A DNA stretch of 64,000 nt from Lachnospira sp. (GTDB taxonomy: Bacteria > Bacillota > Clostridia > Lachnospirales > Lachnospiraceae), in contig JAGATQ010000058.1 of assembly GCA_017621205.1 (NCBI GenBank), positions 1 to 64,000 of the forward strand. The letters are read 5' to 3'. Shown here in pieces: positions 44,164-56,066 of this stretch (position 1 is the first letter of the stretch; the number at the start of each line of letters is the position of its first letter). Position numbers and translations under genes: made by a program. The notes under the pieces are model-generated. The model had not been told where the DNA came from and ran no database searches. It worked only from the letters and a program-made list of their open reading frames with translations.

Positions 44164-45646
44164 TCATAGAATTAATGGTATCTATCTGTTCCGATAGCAT
44201 TCCAATCTCTTCTGCGTTATTTTGTACCATGCCTGATATGTTGGCAAACTCTTCATATTCCTGATTAATACGTTGAGCAATATCCTCATTTATCTCTACG
44301 GTCTTCTGGATAATACGGTTTTGCTCTTCCTGCATGGTATCTGCTGCATTGACAGCCGCTTCTGCTTCTTTTAAAAGCCCTATTATACTCTGGATTCCCT
44401 TTACCGTTTCTACGATGAGTGCATTCTGGTCTATCAGTTGCTTTGAGTTGTCATTAATAAATTTCACCACTTCACTTGTACCATTCTGTACTCTGGAAAC
44501 AACCTCATCTACATTTTGAAGAGACGCTTTTGTGCTTTCTGCCAAATGTCCAACCTCCTGTGCAACTACGGCAAAGCCTCTACCCGCATCGCCTGCCCGC
44601 GCTGCCTCAATGGATGCATTTAATGCCAGCAGATTAATGGAACCAGCAATCTCATCAATGATTTCCAATGTTTTCCCAATTTCCTGAGCTTCCTCTAATA
44701 GCTTATCTGTTACGCGAACCGTCTGTTTTGTAGACTCCTCTACAATTTCGCTCGTTTCCATTAACTGATTTAAATCTCTTTCGCTAGACGTAGAGAGCTC
44801 TACCAGTTTTTGTGAAATCTGACCTACTTCCTGCATCTTTGTTTCCATATTCTGATTACTGTTCTTCAGATTGGCCAGATTATCTTTGCTCTGTGTAGAT
44901 TTTTCAAGCATACTTTTGTTGCTATCTAGCAGATTAGAGCTAATGGCAGAAAGCTCTTCTGTAGAAGCACTTTCTGATTGCGAGGTGGCAACAAGGGAGT
45001 TGCTAGCCTCACCTAATTCTTGTGAAATATAGGACACCCGCGTTAATACATTCTCTACCTTTTCGTTGTTTTTCTCCAGCTGCTCTTTTTTTGCATTCAA
45101 AAGAAAACGATTTACAAATGCAAGGAAAATAAGAACACCTGCTAAACTCATCAAAATGCAAATTGCCCGAAGAATACTATCTGAAATAAACATGGTGTCA
45201 ACAGGACGAGTGACTGGATTGAATAAAAATAAAATAATCATTGAAACAAAATCAATCCCGCAGCAAACAGCACTCACTTTCATATCCAGAAAAATTGCCA
45301 TCAGAATCAGGAAATAGAAAGCAAACATCCACGACTCCTTGGAGGGAAAAAACCATGTGATGAGATTTAGATTCAATCCCTGAACCACAATGAGATAAAT
45401 CTTTACCAGATTCTGGAAGGCTTCACTTTGCTGTTTGCTCCTTCTAATCAGAACAATGCTTATTATATCTTCGGCAATAATAACCATTTCAAAAACGATA
45501 AGCAGCATCCATGAAACGGTTGGATATAAGCCAATGCCTTTCATAATAGGAAATGCGATTGCTGCTGCTGTTGCACTAATCATAATAATTACAATTAAAA
45601 ATAGTACTGCTTTTTTTCGATATTCCTGTAAGATTTCATTTCCCAT
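44132..45646 (-). CDS. Methyl-accepting chemotaxis protein with polytopic N-terminus
   Basis: A 504-aa receptor. The first 190 residues hold about six membrane helices with hardly any extracellular domain, rather than the usual two helices around a ligand domain, so the signal may be sensed in or at the membrane. A coiled coil follows, then the conserved signalling tip ([40 protein letters not shown]). No HAMP is obvious. No C-terminal CheR tether. RBS AAGGAGG. Expected to signal through CheA to the flagellar motor. Confidence 0.9.
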   Translation of the reverse strand: MGNEILQEYRKKAVLFLIVIIMISATAAAIAFPIMKGIGLYPTVSWMLLIVFEMVIIAEDIISIVLIRRSKQQSEAFQNLVKIYLIVVQGLNLNLITWFFPSKESWMFAFYFLILMAIFLDMKVSAVCCGIDFVSMIILFLFNPVTRPVDTMFISDSILRAICILMSLAGVLIFLAFVNRFLLNAKKEQLEKNNEKVENVLTRVSYISQELGEASNSLVATSQSESASTEELSAISSNLLDSNKSMLEKSTQSKDNLANLKNSNQNMETKMQEVGQISQKLVELSTSSERDLNQLMETSEIVEESTKQTVRVTDKLLEEAQEIGKTLEIIDEIAGSINLLALNASIEAARAGDAGRGFAVVAQEVGHLAESTKASLQNVDEVVSRVQNGTSEVVKFINDNSKQLIDQNALIVETVKGIQSIIGLLKEAEAAVNAADTMQEEQNRIIQKTVEINEDIAQRINQEYEEFANISGMVQNNAEEIGMLSEQIDTINSMIIELEKMLDL

Positions 45647-45747
45647 ATATATACCTCCTTATTTCTGCATTTTAAATTAGTAAATTCGAAGTAATTCTGG
45701 TTTCATTTCAATCCCTTTTATTCATTTTTAAGCTGTAAAGAAAGAAT

Positions 45748-46740
45748 TTATGTCCTGTATAAAATTGCATTCATCGAGTAGCCGGCAGCAACAGAACAAA
45801 AAATAAGATAACTATCCTCCTTTAAATCATCTCTAATTTCATTTAATGCCATAATTGGACTGGATACTCCAGTATAGCCATATTTATCTCCGACGAATAT
45901 GTACTTGTCTTTGTCTGCTCCTAATTTCTCCAAGGTTAACAAATTATCCGCATCTGAAAACTGTGAAAAGATAAAATAGGAAATATCCTCCACGGAAATA
46001 GAATGTTCCTCTAATAATTGCTCAATGATTTTCGTCCAGTTGTCCGATAAAAAGTTGAAATCGAAGGGGGTCCACTGCAATCTTCGGTTTTCCTTTGGCA
46101 CTTCATATAAAAGCTCTTTTGAATGACCGCATGCTGGTAAAACAATGGTGTCATGATAGTTGGAATCCGTAAAATACGTTGCTGACAGGATTCCGCGGCT
46201 TTGTTCTTCCTGAACATTTTCTAATAGAATTGCCGCTGCGGAATCTCCGAAATTAGGATATACGACGGAATCCTTGTAATTAACGACGGAACTGACATGC
46301 ATACTTCCTACCAGCAGTATCTTTTTTATGGATGGGTTCTGCTTTGCGTATGCAGCGATGGTATCCATTGCAACCAGCATTCCAATACAATTACAATTTA
46401 TATCGTATACTCTATGTGCATTCTTTGCATTTAATAAATGGTTTAATTTTAATGCATTCGTTGGTGATGTATACTCGGGTGTATCGGAAGCAAACACAAT
46501 CATATCCAAATCGGCTGGTGAAACATCTGCTTTCTCTAATACATTCTTCGCTGCTTCGTATCCCATGGAAAGAGAGGATTCGTCCCGGTCTGCAAAATAT
46601 CTCTTGTGACGATGTAAATGTTCCATAAGTCCTGTCGCATCTACCCCTAATCTTCTAAAATGTTCTGCAAAATAATCGTTGTTTATTTCATTCGCAGGTG
46701 TATAAATTCCCGTTTCTTTTATAATTATGTTCTGTTTCAT
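45748..46740 (-). CDS. KAS III-like (3-oxoacyl-ACP synthase III) protein, altered active site
   Basis: A 330-aa thiolase-fold protein of the FabH type: DMIVFASDTPEYTSPTNALK, the nucleophile region DINCNCIGML (Cys118) and GDSAAAILLEN. The other two catalytic residues of FabH appear lost: the His in the PHQAN motif corresponds to Ser in FIFSQFSD, and the Asn of GNTSAAS corresponds to Tyr in YGYTGVSS. It is thus unlikely to do standard decarboxylative condensation and may be an acyltransferase or a beta-keto/HMG-type variant. No fab genes are nearby. RBS AAAGGAG. Confidence 0.82.
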   Translation of the reverse strand: MKQNIIIKETGIYTPANEINNDYFAEHFRRLGVDATGLMEHLHRHKRYFADRDESSLSMGYEAAKNVLEKADVSPADLDMIVFASDTPEYTSPTNALKLNHLLNAKNAHRVYDINCNCIGMLVAMDTIAAYAKQNPSIKKILLVGSMHVSSVVNYKDSVVYPNFGDSAAAILLENVQEEQSRGILSATYFTDSNYHDTIVLPACGHSKELLYEVPKENRRLQWTPFDFNFLSDNWTKIIEQLLEEHSISVEDISYFIFSQFSDADNLLTLEKLGADKDKYIFVGDKYGYTGVSSPIMALNEIRDDLKEDSYLIFCSVAAGYSMNAILYRT

Positions 46741-46969
46741 TTCATTTCTCCTTTCTAATATGCATGTCTCATTACTATTGTTATATTCATATATTATTTT
46801 ATCTTATGTTGAATTTTGTCAATTTTTATTGATTTATATTATAATATAGAAATACTAAAAAAACAACCGACAAAAAGGATGCTTTAAGATATATTTTCAT
46901 GTCAATTTTGGTAGATTGTTTTCCTTATTTAAAATATAAATCATATAGTAGGGCAATCATAAAAAATGG

Positions 46970-46998
46970 TTGACAACCACATTGGAATAGTGTATTAT
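46970..46998 (+). promoter_or_regulatory. Promoter of rplJ-rplL
   Basis: TTGACA (46970-46975), 17-base spacer, TATTAT (46993-46998). Near-consensus, followed directly by the L10 leader. The preceding 46741-46969 is very AT-rich and holds nothing else I can name. Confidence 0.85.
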
Positions 46999-47004
46999 AC
47001 CAAA

Positions 47005-47160
47005 GGATTAACCGCCGAAGACAGTAGGTATCGCCTGGCGATGTAAGTAGTTACGCCTACCGAGGATGTAATGATTCACTATGAATATTTATTTGTATGA
47101 TTCTTACGCTTCTTGTTTTCGGACAGGGAGCTTTTTATATGCGTGCGGTTAAAATAAATA
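47005..47160 (+). ncRNA. Ribosomal protein L10 leader
   Basis: Structured 5' leader to which L10(L12)4 binds to shut down its own translation or transcription. Visible signature parts: ACCGCCGAAGACAGTAGGT, a short inner hairpin (CGCCTGGCG), CGCCTACCGAGG pairing back to GTAGG, and a downstream stem near TCGGACAGGGAGC followed by TTTTT. Start is inferred from the promoter; end taken before the RBS. Confidence 0.85.
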
Positions 47161-47175
47161 TAGGAGGAATGAACC

Positions 47176-47670
47176 GTGGCTAAGATTGAATTAAAACAAC
47201 CAATCGTAGAAGAGATTAAGGCTAATTTGGCAGATGCCCAGGCTGTTGTATTGGTAGATTACCGTGGCTTGACTGTAGAGCAGGATACAAAGCTTCGCAA
47301 GCAGTTAAGAGAGAATGAAGTAATTTACAAGGTTTACAAGAACACAATGGTAAACTTAGCAGTTAAGGGGACGGAATTAGAAGAAATCGTTAAGGATTTA
47401 GAAGGTCCGACTGCTTTGGCAATCTCTAAGACAGATGCAACCGCTCCTGCACGTTTCCTTTGCAAGTTTGCTAAGGATGCACCAGCGTTAGAGGTTAAGT
47501 CTGGTGTTGTGGATGGTGTTTACTATGATAAGGCGGGTATCGAGATGTTATCCAATATCCCATCCAAGGAAGAGCTGCTTTCCAAGTTGCTTGGAAGCAT
47601 TCAGTCACCAATTGCCAACTTTGCTCGTGTTATTAAGCAGATTGCTGAGAGCAAGGAAGCTGAGGCATAG
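47176..47670 (+). CDS. rplJ: 50S ribosomal protein L10
   Basis: A 164-aa L10, base of the ribosomal stalk. LADAQAVVLVDYRGLTVEQD and RENEVIYKVYKNTMVNLAV are typical; the C-terminal helix (LLGSIQSPIANFARVIKQIA) carries the L7/L12 dimers. GTG start at 47176 after AGGAGG. Confidence 0.97.
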   Translation: MAKIELKQPIVEEIKANLADAQAVVLVDYRGLTVEQDTKLRKQLRENEVIYKVYKNTMVNLAVKGTELEEIVKDLEGPTALAISKTDATAPARFLCKFAKDAPALEVKSGVVDGVYYDKAGIEMLSNIPSKEELLSKLLGSIQSPIANFARVIKQIAESKEAEA

Positions 47671-47750
47671 GAGACTTTATCACGAAGGTGATATCAGTAT
47701 GTGTGCGTAGCACAAAATAATAATTTATAAGAATATGGAGGAATAAGATT

Positions 47751-48128
47751 ATGGCAATGTCAACCCAGGAATTAATTGATGCTATCAAAGAGTTATCAGT
47801 ATTAGAATTAAATGATTTAGTAAAGGCTTGTGAGGAAGAGTTTGGTGTTTCTGCAGCAGCAGGTGTTGTTGTAGCAGCAGCAGGTGGTGCAGCAGGCGGC
47901 GACGCAGCAGCAGAGAAGGACGAGTTTGATGTAGAGTTAACCGAGGTTGGTGCAAACAAGGTTAAGGTTATCAAGGTTGTTCGTGAAGTAACTGGTTTAG
48001 GTCTTAAGGAAGCAAAGGAAGTTGTAGACGGTGCTCCTAAGGTAGTTAAGGAGGGTGCTTCTAAGGACGAGGCTGAGGAGATTAAGACGAAGTTAGAGGC
48101 TGAAGGTGCTAAGGTTACATTAAAGTAA
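47751..48128 (+). CDS. rplL: 50S ribosomal protein L7/L12
   Basis: A 125-aa L7/L12. N-terminal dimer domain ([20 protein letters not shown]), Ala-rich hinge and C-terminal factor-binding domain ([31 protein letters not shown]). Starts at ATG 47751 or 47757; GGAGG is upstream. Terminator follows. Confidence 0.98.
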   Translation: MAMSTQELIDAIKELSVLELNDLVKACEEEFGVSAAAGVVVAAAGGAAGGDAAAEKDEFDVELTEVGANKVKVIKVVREVTGLGLKEAKEVVDGAPKVVKEGASKDEAEEIKTKLEAEGAKVTLK

Positions 48129-48165
48129 TTGCAAGCCGCTATACAAAGCAAGGTTTATTATTTAG

Positions 48166-48196
48166 AATCCGGTGGATAGTTCCACCGGATTTTTTG
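48166..48196 (+). terminator. Terminator after rplL
   Basis: Perfect stem AATCCGGTGGA/TCCACCGGATT, 4-base loop, T-run. Confidence 0.92.
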
Positions 48197-48259
48197 TGTA
48201 CTAGGGAGACACGCGAGAGTAACGTGGTCAGATTTACCACAAAACTGCCAAAAAGTTAT

Positions 48260-48288
48260 TTGACAATCCTTGACTATTGTGATAATAT
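48260..48288 (+). promoter_or_regulatory. Promoter of rpoB-rpoC
   Basis: TTGACA (48260-48265), 17-base spacer, TAATAT (48283-48288), about 98 bases before rpoB. Confidence 0.7.
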
Positions 48289-48385
48289 AAGAAAATGTAT
48301 CAATATGGGTTATTATGCACTAATCGTTTATTGCGGGGAACTTATATAAAAGATACACACTAATATATAAGAGGTGAAAAACTCA

Positions 48386-51300
48386 ATGAAGAAAAGCAGA
48401 ATCAATCTAATCGAGTCAGGCAAGGGTAACCGCATCAGTTACGCTCGTAAAAAAGAAGTTCTTGATATGCCTAATTTGATTGAAGTCCAGAAGGATTCTT
48501 ATCAGTGGTTTCTTGAGGAAGGCTTGAAGGAAGCGTTCCACGATGTAATGCCGATTGAGGACCGGAGTGGTGATTTCAGTCTGTCGTATGTCAGCCATCA
48601 TTTTTCCTATGATGAAATTAAATATACGATTGAGCAGTGTAAGGAATATGGCGTAACCTATGCTGTACCATTAAAGGTTAAGCTTGCATTGCGTAACATG
48701 AAGGAAGAATCCGATGAGATTTTGGAGAATGAAATTTTCATGGGTGAGTTACCGATGATGACCGAGACTGGTACCTTTGTGATAAATGGTGCAGAACGAG
48801 TTATTGTAAGCCAGTTAGTGCGTTCGCCGGGAGTTTATTTTACAGAGGGCAAGGATAAGATTGGTAAGTCTTTATATAATTCACAGGTTATTCCGAACCG
48901 TGGTGCATGGCTGGAGTATGAGACAGATTCCAACGATGTATTTTATGTGCGTGTTGACCGTACCCGTAAGGTTCCGGTGACCGTACTGATTCGTGCGTTA
49001 GGCGTAGGCACGAATGCCGAGATTTTGGATTTGTTTGGTGAGGATGTCAAGCTTGCGGCAACGCTTGAGAAGGACCCATCTACGGATTATAAGAGTGGTC
49101 TGGAGGAGCTTTATAAGAAGATTAAGCCGGGAGACCCATTTTCCGAGGACAATGCACACAATCTGATACATGGTATGTTTTTTGATGCCTCTAAGTATGA
49201 TTTGGCAAAGGTCGGCCGTTATAAATTCAACAAGAAGCTGTCCTTTAGAAACCGTACCAATGGTTTTATTCTGGCGGAGGATGCTATCGACCCGACAACG
49301 GGCGAGGTGCTGGTTGCTGCTGGAACAGAGATTACCATTGAGCTGGCTGATAAGATGCAGTATTCTGCAATTGACTATATTATGGTAGAGTATGAGGATC
49401 CAGAGAAGGGAACCTCTGCTGTTAAAGTATTAAGTAATAAGATGGTAGATATTACCAAGTGGGTAGATATAGATGAGAAGGAAGCCCGTGCCCTTGGTAT
49501 TACGGAAGAGGTATATTATCCGGAGCTGAAGAAATTATTAGAGGAGTTTGGCTCTGATGAGGCAGCTTTGAAGAAGGCAATTGAGCGTAATGTGGCAGAA
49601 CTGATTCCAAAGCATATAACGATTGAGGATATTTTCGCCTCTATCAACTACAATATTCATTTACAGTATGGACTTGGTAACTTTGATGATATTGACCATT
49701 TGGGTAACCGCCGTATCCGTGCGGTGGGAGAGCTGTTACAGAATCAGTACCGTGTGGGACTGACCCGTTTAGAGCGTATGGTCAAGGAAAAGATGCAGAC
49801 AATGGATGAGGAGAATATTACGATTCAGTCCCTCATCAATATTAAGCCGGTGACTGGTGCGATTAAGGAGTTCTTTGGAAGCTCCCAGTTGTCACAGTTT
49901 ATGGATCAGAACAATCCGCTTTCCGAGCTGACACATAAGCGTCGTTTATCTGCATTGGGACCGGGTGGTTTGAGCCGTGACCGTGCTGGTTTTGAGGTGC
50001 GTGACGTACACTATACCCACTATGGACGTATGTGTCCGATTGAGACTCCCGAGGGTCCGAATATCGGTTTGATTAACTCTCTTGCAACCTATGCAAGAAT
50101 AAATGAGTATGGATTTGTAGAAGCACCATATTTAAAGTGTGATAAGAGCGATCCTAAGAATCCAAGGGTTACCGATGAGGTAATTTATCTGACTGCCGAT
50201 GAAGAGGACAACTTTGTCGTTGCACAGGCGAATGAGAAGCTTGACGAAAATGGATATTTTATTAATAAGAATGTTTCCGGCCGTTACCGTGAGGAGACGA
50301 CGGAGTTTGCGAAGTCGAGAATTGATTTGATGGACGTATCGCCCCGGATGGTATTCTCTGTGGCAACCTCCATGATTCCGTTCTTAGAGAACGATGATGC
50401 GAACCGTGCACTGATGGGTTCCAACATGCAGCGTCAGGCAGTGCCGCTTTTGATTACCGAGGCTCCTGTTGTCGGAACCGGTATGGAGGGCAAGGCAGCG
50501 GTGGATTCCGGTGTCTGTATCGTGGCAAGGCATGATGGTGTGGTTGAGATTTCCTCCAGCACACAGATTGTTGTCCGCACAGAGGATGGCAATAAAGATG
50601 TCTATAATTTAATTAAGTTTGCAAGAAGTAATCAGAGTAACTGTATGAACCAGAGACCAATTGTGTTTAAGGGAGATACCGTAAAGAAGGGTGAGGTTAT
50701 CGCAGATGGTGCCTCCACCAAGAACGGTGAGATTGCTCTTGGTAAGAATCCATTGATTGGATTTATGACCTGGGAAGGTTACAATTACGAGGATGCAGTA
50801 TTGATGAGTGAGCGTATGGTACAGGATGATGTCTATACCTCCGTTCACATCGAGAAATATGTAGCAGAAGCGAGAGACACCAAGCTTGGACCGGAGGAGA
50901 TTACAAAGGATTTGGCTGGTCTTGGCGAGGATGTGTTAAAGGACTTAGATGAAAATGGTATCATCCGTGTGGGTGCTGAAGTACGTGCCGGTGATATTCT
51001 GGTTGGTAAGGTTACTCCTAAGGGAGAGACAGAGCTTACTGCGGAGGAGCGTTTGCTGCGTGCCATTTTTGGAGAGAAGGCAAGAGAGGTTCGGGATACC
51101 TCCCTTCGTGTTCCTCATGGTGCTTATGGTGTCATTATGAGTACACAGGTATTTACCCGTGAGAATAAGGATGAGATGGGACCGGGCGTCAACAAATCGG
51201 TCAATGTCTATATTGCACAGAAGCGTAAGATTAGCGTTGGTGATAAGATGGCGGGCCGTCACGGTAACAAGGGTGTTATTTCCCGCATTTTACCAGTAGA

Positions 51301-52255
51301 GGATATGCCGTTTTTACCAAACGGGCGTCCACTTGATATTGTATTAAATCCACTTGGTGTACCTTCCCGTATGAATATTGGACAGGTATTGGAGATTCAC
51401 TTAAGCTTAGCTGCAAAGGTGTTAGGTTTGAATGTTTCTACGCCAATCTTTAACGGAGCGAATGAGAATGATATTATGGACACTCTGGAGATGGCGAATG
51501 ATTATGCCAACGAAGAGTGGGATGTATTTGAGGAGCGTTGGGGCGACAAGGTAAATGATGATGTCATGGATTATTTACATGCTCACCTTGACCACAGAGA
51601 GGAATGGAAGGGTGTACCGATTGACCGTACCGGTAAGGTACAGCTTCGTGATGGCCGTACCGGAGAGGAATTTGATAGTCCGGTAACCATTGGCTTTATG
51701 CATTATCTGAAGCTTCACCATCTGGTAGATGATAAGATTCATGCACGTTCTACCGGACCATACTCCTTAGTAACCCAGCAGCCTCTGGGTGGTAAGGCGC
51801 AGATTGGTGGACAGCGTTTCGGAGAGATGGAGGTATGGGCACTGGAGGCTTACGGTGCTGCGTATACCTTGCAGGAGATTTTAACTGTGAAATCCGATGA
51901 TGTGGTAGGTCGTGTGAAGACCTATGAATCCATTATCAAGGGTGAGAATATTCAGGAGCCGGGTGTTCCAGAGTCCTTTAAGGTATTGTTAAAGGAGTTC
52001 CAGTCATTGGCATTAGATATTAATGTGTTAGATGAGGACGGTAACATCGTAGAGCTTCAGGAAAATGTTGATTATAGTACTCGTAATCCGGAGACCGTTT
52101 CCATGATTAGCGATAACGCGGCTGCTTCCCAGCAGGATGTGGAAGAGGAATTTAAGGAAAATGGTTATGAAACTGGCGATTTAGAGGATGGCGATGATGT
52201 CTATGGTTCCGACTTAGACGATGCTGTTCCGGTAGGCGACATGGATAACGAGTAG
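48386..52255 (+). CDS. rpoB: RNA polymerase beta subunit
   Basis: A 1,289-aa beta subunit. The rifampicin cluster reads [20 protein letters not shown] then [10 protein letters not shown], with usual susceptible-type residues. Other conserved parts: [40 protein letters not shown] and [20 protein letters not shown]. Acidic C-terminal tail ([19 protein letters not shown]). The ATG at 48386 is preferred to the GTG at 48374, which lies inside the GAGGTG RBS. rpoC begins 15 bases after the stop. Confidence 0.98.
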   Translation: MKKSRINLIESGKGNRISYARKKEVLDMPNLIEVQKDSYQWFLEEGLKEAFHDVMPIEDRSGDFSLSYVSHHFSYDEIKYTIEQCKEYGVTYAVPLKVKLALRNMKEESDEILENEIFMGELPMMTETGTFVINGAERVIVSQLVRSPGVYFTEGKDKIGKSLYNSQVIPNRGAWLEYETDSNDVFYVRVDRTRKVPVTVLIRALGVGTNAEILDLFGEDVKLAATLEKDPSTDYKSGLEELYKKIKPGDPFSEDNAHNLIHGMFFDASKYDLAKVGRYKFNKKLSFRNRTNGFILAEDAIDPTTGEVLVAAGTEITIELADKMQYSAIDYIMVEYEDPEKGTSAVKVLSNKMVDITKWVDIDEKEARALGITEEVYYPELKKLLEEFGSDEAALKKAIERNVAELIPKHITIEDIFASINYNIHLQYGLGNFDDIDHLGNRRIRAVGELLQNQYRVGLTRLERMVKEKMQTMDEENITIQSLINIKPVTGAIKEFFGSSQLSQFMDQNNPLSELTHKRRLSALGPGGLSRDRAGFEVRDVHYTHYGRMCPIETPEGPNIGLINSLATYARINEYGFVEAPYLKCDKSDPKNPRVTDEVIYLTADEEDNFVVAQANEKLDENGYFINKNVSGRYREETTEFAKSRIDLMDVSPRMVFSVATSMIPFLENDDANRALMGSNMQRQAVPLLITEAPVVGTGMEGKAAVDSGVCIVARHDGVVEISSSTQIVVRTEDGNKDVYNLIKFARSNQSNCMNQRPIVFKGDTVKKGEVIADGASTKNGEIALGKNPLIGFMTWEGYNYEDAVLMSERMVQDDVYTSVHIEKYVAEARDTKLGPEEITKDLAGLGEDVLKDLDENGIIRVGAEVRAGDILVGKVTPKGETELTAEERLLRAIFGEKAREVRDTSLRVPHGAYGVIMSTQVFTRENKDEMGPGVNKSVNVYIAQKRKISVGDKMAGRHGNKGVISRILPVEDMPFLPNGRPLDIVLNPLGVPSRMNIGQVLEIHLSLAAKVLGLNVSTPIFNGANENDIMDTLEMANDYANEEWDVFEERWGDKVNDDVMDYLHAHLDHREEWKGVPIDRTGKVQLRDGRTGEEFDSPVTIGFMHYLKLHHLVDDKIHARSTGPYSLVTQQPLGGKAQIGGQRFGEMEVWALEAYGAAYTLQEILTVKSDDVVGRVKTYESIIKGENIQEPGVPESFKVLLKEFQSLALDINVLDEDGNIVELQENVDYSTRNPETVSMISDNAAASQQDVEEEFKENGYETGDLEDGDDVYGSDLDDAVPVGDMDNE

Positions 52256-52270
52256 AAAGGAGAACCTTAG

Positions 52271-55200
52271 ATGTCAGATATGAATCAGCAGAATGAGGAA
52301 CAATTGAGATTTGATGCCATTCAAATCGGGTTAGCTTCTCCAGAGAAAATTTTAGAATGGTCCAGAGGTGAGGTATTAAAGCCGGAGACCATCAATTATA
52401 GAACCTTAAAGCCAGAGAAGGACGGATTGTTCTGTGAGCGTATTTTTGGACCGCAGAAGGATTGGGAGTGTCACTGTGGCAAGTATAAGAAGGTAAGATA
52501 TAAAGGTCTTGTATGTGATAAATGTGGTGTTGAGATTACCAAGTCCAGTGTGCGTCGTGAGCGTATGGGACACATTAAGCTGGCTGCACCGGTATCTCAT
52601 ATATGGTATTTTAAGGGCATTCCATCCCGGATTGCGTTAATGTTAGATATTACTCCAAAATCCTTGGAGAAGGTGTTGTATTTTGCAGCTTATATTGTAA
52701 CAGACCCGGGACAGTCTAATTTTCAGAAGAGACAGGTTATTTCCGATGAGGAGTACCGCATGGCAGAGGAGGAATTTGGTTATGATGCCTTTACAGCGGG
52801 AACAGGAGCAGAGGCAATCAAGCTGTTGCTCTCTCAGGTGGATTTGGATGAGGAAGCCAGAGTGTTAAAGGAGGAGCTTAAAAACTCCACTCCACAGAAT
52901 CAGAAGCAGGCTAAGATTATTAAGCGTTTAGAGGTAGTGGAGGCATTCCGCAACTCGAACAATAAGCCAGAGTGGATGATTCTTGATGTAGTTCCGGTTA
53001 TTCCACCGGATTTGCGTCCGATGGTTCAGTTGGATGGAGGCCGGTTTGCAACCTCCGATTTAAATGATTTGTACCGTCGTATCATCAATCGTAATAACCG
53101 TTTAAAGAAGTTATTAGAGCTTGATGCACCGGATATGATTGTTAGAAATGAGAAGCGTATGCTTCAGGAGGCAGTAGATGCCCTGATTGATAATGGGCGT
53201 CGTGGACGTCCGGTAACCGGACCGGGTAACCGTGCCTTAAAGTCTCTTTCCGATATGTTAAAGGGTAAACAGGGTCGTTTCCGTCAGAATCTGCTTGGTA
53301 AGCGTGTGGATTATTCCGGACGTTCCGTAATCGTGGTAGGTCCGGAGCTTAAGATTTACCAGTGCGGTCTGCCAAAGGAGATGGCGATTGAGTTATTTAA
53401 GCCTTTTGTAATGAAGGAGTTAGTTGCCCGCAAGGATGATGTGCATAACATCAAGCAGGCGAAGAAAAAGGTCGAGAAGCTTGAGGATGATGTATGGGAT
53501 GTATTGGAGGATGTCATTAAAGAGCATCCGGTTATGTTAAACCGTGCTCCTACCCTTCACCGTCTTGGTATTCAGGCATTTGAGCCGGTGCTGGTAGAGG
53601 GTAAGGCAATTAAGCTGCATCCATTGGTATGTACCGCATACAATGCCGATTTCGATGGGGACCAGATGGCAGTGCATCTTCCACTGTCTGTGGAAGCGCA
53701 GGCGGAATGCCGGTTCCTATTACTTTCTCCAAACAACCTGTTAAAGCCATCAGATGGTGGACCAGTGGCGGTTCCTTCACAGGATATGGTGCTTGGTATT
53801 TATTATCTGACGATGGATAAGCCGGGAGTAAAGGGTGAAGGTAAGTTCTTTAAGTCTGAGAATGAGGCAATTTTAGCTTATGAGAATAAGGTAGTAACCC
53901 TTCATTCCAGAATTAAGGTAAGAAGACATGGTGTAGACGAAGAGGGCAAGCCGATATCACAGGTTGTAGACTGTACAGTAGGACGTCTTATATTTAATGA
54001 GATTATTCCACAGGATTTGGGATTTGTAGACCGTTCTGTGAAAGAGAACCTATTAAAGCTTGAGATTGATTTTCTTGTTGGTAAGAAACAGCTTAAGAAT
54101 ATCCTTGATAAATGTATTAATTTCCATGGTGCTACGGATACGGCTGAGACGCTTGACAGCATTAAGAGTCTGGGCTATCAGTATTCTACAAGAGCAGCGA
54201 TGACGGTATCCATTTCCGATATGACCGTACCTGCTTCAAAGCCAGAGATTCTGGCACAGGCACAGAAGACGGTGGATGACTTGACGAGACAGTACCGCCG
54301 TGGTCTGATGACGGAACAGGAGCGTTATCAGGCAGTTATTAACACATGGTTTAAGGCAGACAATCAGTTAACTGATGATTTGATTAATGGATTAGATAAA
54401 TATAATAATATCTTTATGATGGCAGATTCCGGAGCCCGTGGTTCCAACCAGCAGATTAAGCAGCTGGCAGGTATGCGTGGATTGATGGCGGATACCTTGG
54501 GACGTACGATTGAATTGCCGATTAAGTCAAACTTCCGTGAGGGATTGGACGTATTGGAGTACTTCATTTCTGCTCATGGTGCCCGTAAGGGACTTTCCGA
54601 TACTGCGCTTCGTACCGCCGATTCCGGTTATCTGACCAGACGATTGGTGGATGTATCGCAGGATATCGTAATCCGTGAAGTGGATTGTGCTTTAGGTGCT
54701 GAGGAGATTCCGGGAATGGAAGTGGAAGCATTCATGGATGGCCGTGAGACAATTGAAAGCTTCCGGGACCGTATTCTTGGCAGATATGCGGCGGAGACAA
54801 TCAATGACCCGAAGACGGGAGAGATGATTGTAAAGCGTAATCACATGATTACACCGCAGCGTGCAGATAAGATTATTGCAGCGGGTTATGAGAAGATTAA
54901 GATTCGTATGATTTTAACCTGTCAGTCTCACAGTGGTGTCTGTGCGAAGTGCTATGGTGCAAACATGGCAACAGGACAGATGGTACAGGTTGGTGAGGCA
55001 GTTGGTATTATTGCAGCCCAGTCTATCGGTGAGCCGGGTACCCAGCTTACCATGCGTAACTTCCATGCAGGTGGAGTTGCCGGTGGTGATGATATCACAC
55101 AGGGTCTTCCTCGTGTCGAGGAGTTATTTGAGGCACGTAAGCCGAAGGGACTTGCAATTCTTGCTGAGTTTGGCGGTAAGGTTGAACTTCGTGAGGTGAA

Positions 55201-55972
55201 GCAGAAGCGTGAGGTTGTAGTAACCAACGATGAGACTGGAGAATCCAAGGCATATTTGATTCCTTATGGTTCACGTATTAAGGTAATGGACGGACAGGTA
55301 CTTGAGGCTGGTGATGAGCTGACGGAGGGTTCTGTCAATCCACATGATATCTTAAAGATTAAAAATGTGCGTGCAGTTCAGGATTACATGCTTCGTGAAG
55401 TACAGCGTGTATACCGTTTGCAGGGTGTAGATATCAACGATAAGCATATCGAGATTATCGTACGGCAGATGCTAAAGAAGATTAAGATATTTGAAAGTGG
55501 AGATACGAATTATCTTCCGGGTATGCAGGTAAGTGTATTGGAATTTGAGGAGACCAACAAGCGGATGCTTGAGCAGGGCTTAGAACCGGCTCAGGGAACA
55601 CAGGTAATGCTTGGTATTACGAAGGCTTCTCTTGCAACAGATTCCTTCCTGTCAGCCGCATCCTTCCAGGAGACGACAAAGGTTTTAACAGAAGCCGCAA
55701 TCAAGGGCAAAACCGATCCGTTAAATGGTTTGAAGGAGAATGTCTTAATCGGTAAGCTCATTCCGGCAGGTACTGGTATGAAGCGGTACCGCTCTGTGAA
55801 GCTGGATACAGATGTAGAAGAAATCGGTTTGGAGGATGAAATTGATTTCGGTGAGGACTTTGATGTGGATGCTGTAGATACAGCAGCGGCGGCAGAGTTT
55901 TCTGAAAGCGGAGAGACGTTTGAGGTATCTGAGGACACGAAGGAATTAGTGACGGAGGAGACGAACGAGTAA
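52271..55972 (+). CDS. rpoC: RNA polymerase beta' subunit
   Basis: A 1,233-aa beta' subunit. Zinc finger [20 protein letters not shown] near residues 58-77, catalytic [12 protein letters not shown], bridge-helix region and the second zinc site ([20 protein letters not shown]). Acidic C-terminus. RBS AAAGGAG. A terminator lies 36 bases after the stop. Confidence 0.98.
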   Translation: MSDMNQQNEEQLRFDAIQIGLASPEKILEWSRGEVLKPETINYRTLKPEKDGLFCERIFGPQKDWECHCGKYKKVRYKGLVCDKCGVEITKSSVRRERMGHIKLAAPVSHIWYFKGIPSRIALMLDITPKSLEKVLYFAAYIVTDPGQSNFQKRQVISDEEYRMAEEEFGYDAFTAGTGAEAIKLLLSQVDLDEEARVLKEELKNSTPQNQKQAKIIKRLEVVEAFRNSNNKPEWMILDVVPVIPPDLRPMVQLDGGRFATSDLNDLYRRIINRNNRLKKLLELDAPDMIVRNEKRMLQEAVDALIDNGRRGRPVTGPGNRALKSLSDMLKGKQGRFRQNLLGKRVDYSGRSVIVVGPELKIYQCGLPKEMAIELFKPFVMKELVARKDDVHNIKQAKKKVEKLEDDVWDVLEDVIKEHPVMLNRAPTLHRLGIQAFEPVLVEGKAIKLHPLVCTAYNADFDGDQMAVHLPLSVEAQAECRFLLLSPNNLLKPSDGGPVAVPSQDMVLGIYYLTMDKPGVKGEGKFFKSENEAILAYENKVVTLHSRIKVRRHGVDEEGKPISQVVDCTVGRLIFNEIIPQDLGFVDRSVKENLLKLEIDFLVGKKQLKNILDKCINFHGATDTAETLDSIKSLGYQYSTRAAMTVSISDMTVPASKPEILAQAQKTVDDLTRQYRRGLMTEQERYQAVINTWFKADNQLTDDLINGLDKYNNIFMMADSGARGSNQQIKQLAGMRGLMADTLGRTIELPIKSNFREGLDVLEYFISAHGARKGLSDTALRTADSGYLTRRLVDVSQDIVIREVDCALGAEEIPGMEVEAFMDGRETIESFRDRILGRYAAETINDPKTGEMIVKRNHMITPQRADKIIAAGYEKIKIRMILTCQSHSGVCAKCYGANMATGQMVQVGEAVGIIAAQSIGEPGTQLTMRNFHAGGVAGGDDITQGLPRVEELFEARKPKGLAILAEFGGKVELREVKQKREVVVTNDETGESKAYLIPYGSRIKVMDGQVLEAGDELTEGSVNPHDILKIKNVRAVQDYMLREVQRVYRLQGVDINDKHIEIIVRQMLKKIKIFESGDTNYLPGMQVSVLEFEETNKRMLEQGLEPAQGTQVMLGITKASLATDSFLSAASFQETTKVLTEAAIKGKTDPLNGLKENVLIGKLIPAGTGMKRYRSVKLDTDVEEIGLEDEIDFGEDFDVDAVDTAAAAEFSESGETFEVSEDTKELVTEETNE

Positions 55973-56008
55973 AGATAATTTATCGGATATATAATAAATC
56001 AATCAGAA

Positions 56009-56045
56009 AAAAGACTGTCTGGCTTAATGCGGACAGTCTTTTTGT
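56009..56045 (+). terminator. Terminator after rpoC
   Basis: Stem AAAAGACTGTC/GACAGTCTTTT with a 12-base loop and T-run, immediately before the RBS of the MATE gene. Confidence 0.88.
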
Positions 56046-56066
56046 ATTAGAAAGGAAGGTGACAGT

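Noticed and set aside
47633-48151. 172-codon antisense ORF over rplL
   Set aside because: Ala/Ser-rich mirror of the L7/L12 hinge, not a gene.
49910-50010. Rifampicin-resistance change in rpoB
   Set aside because: The cluster residues are those of normal susceptible proteins.
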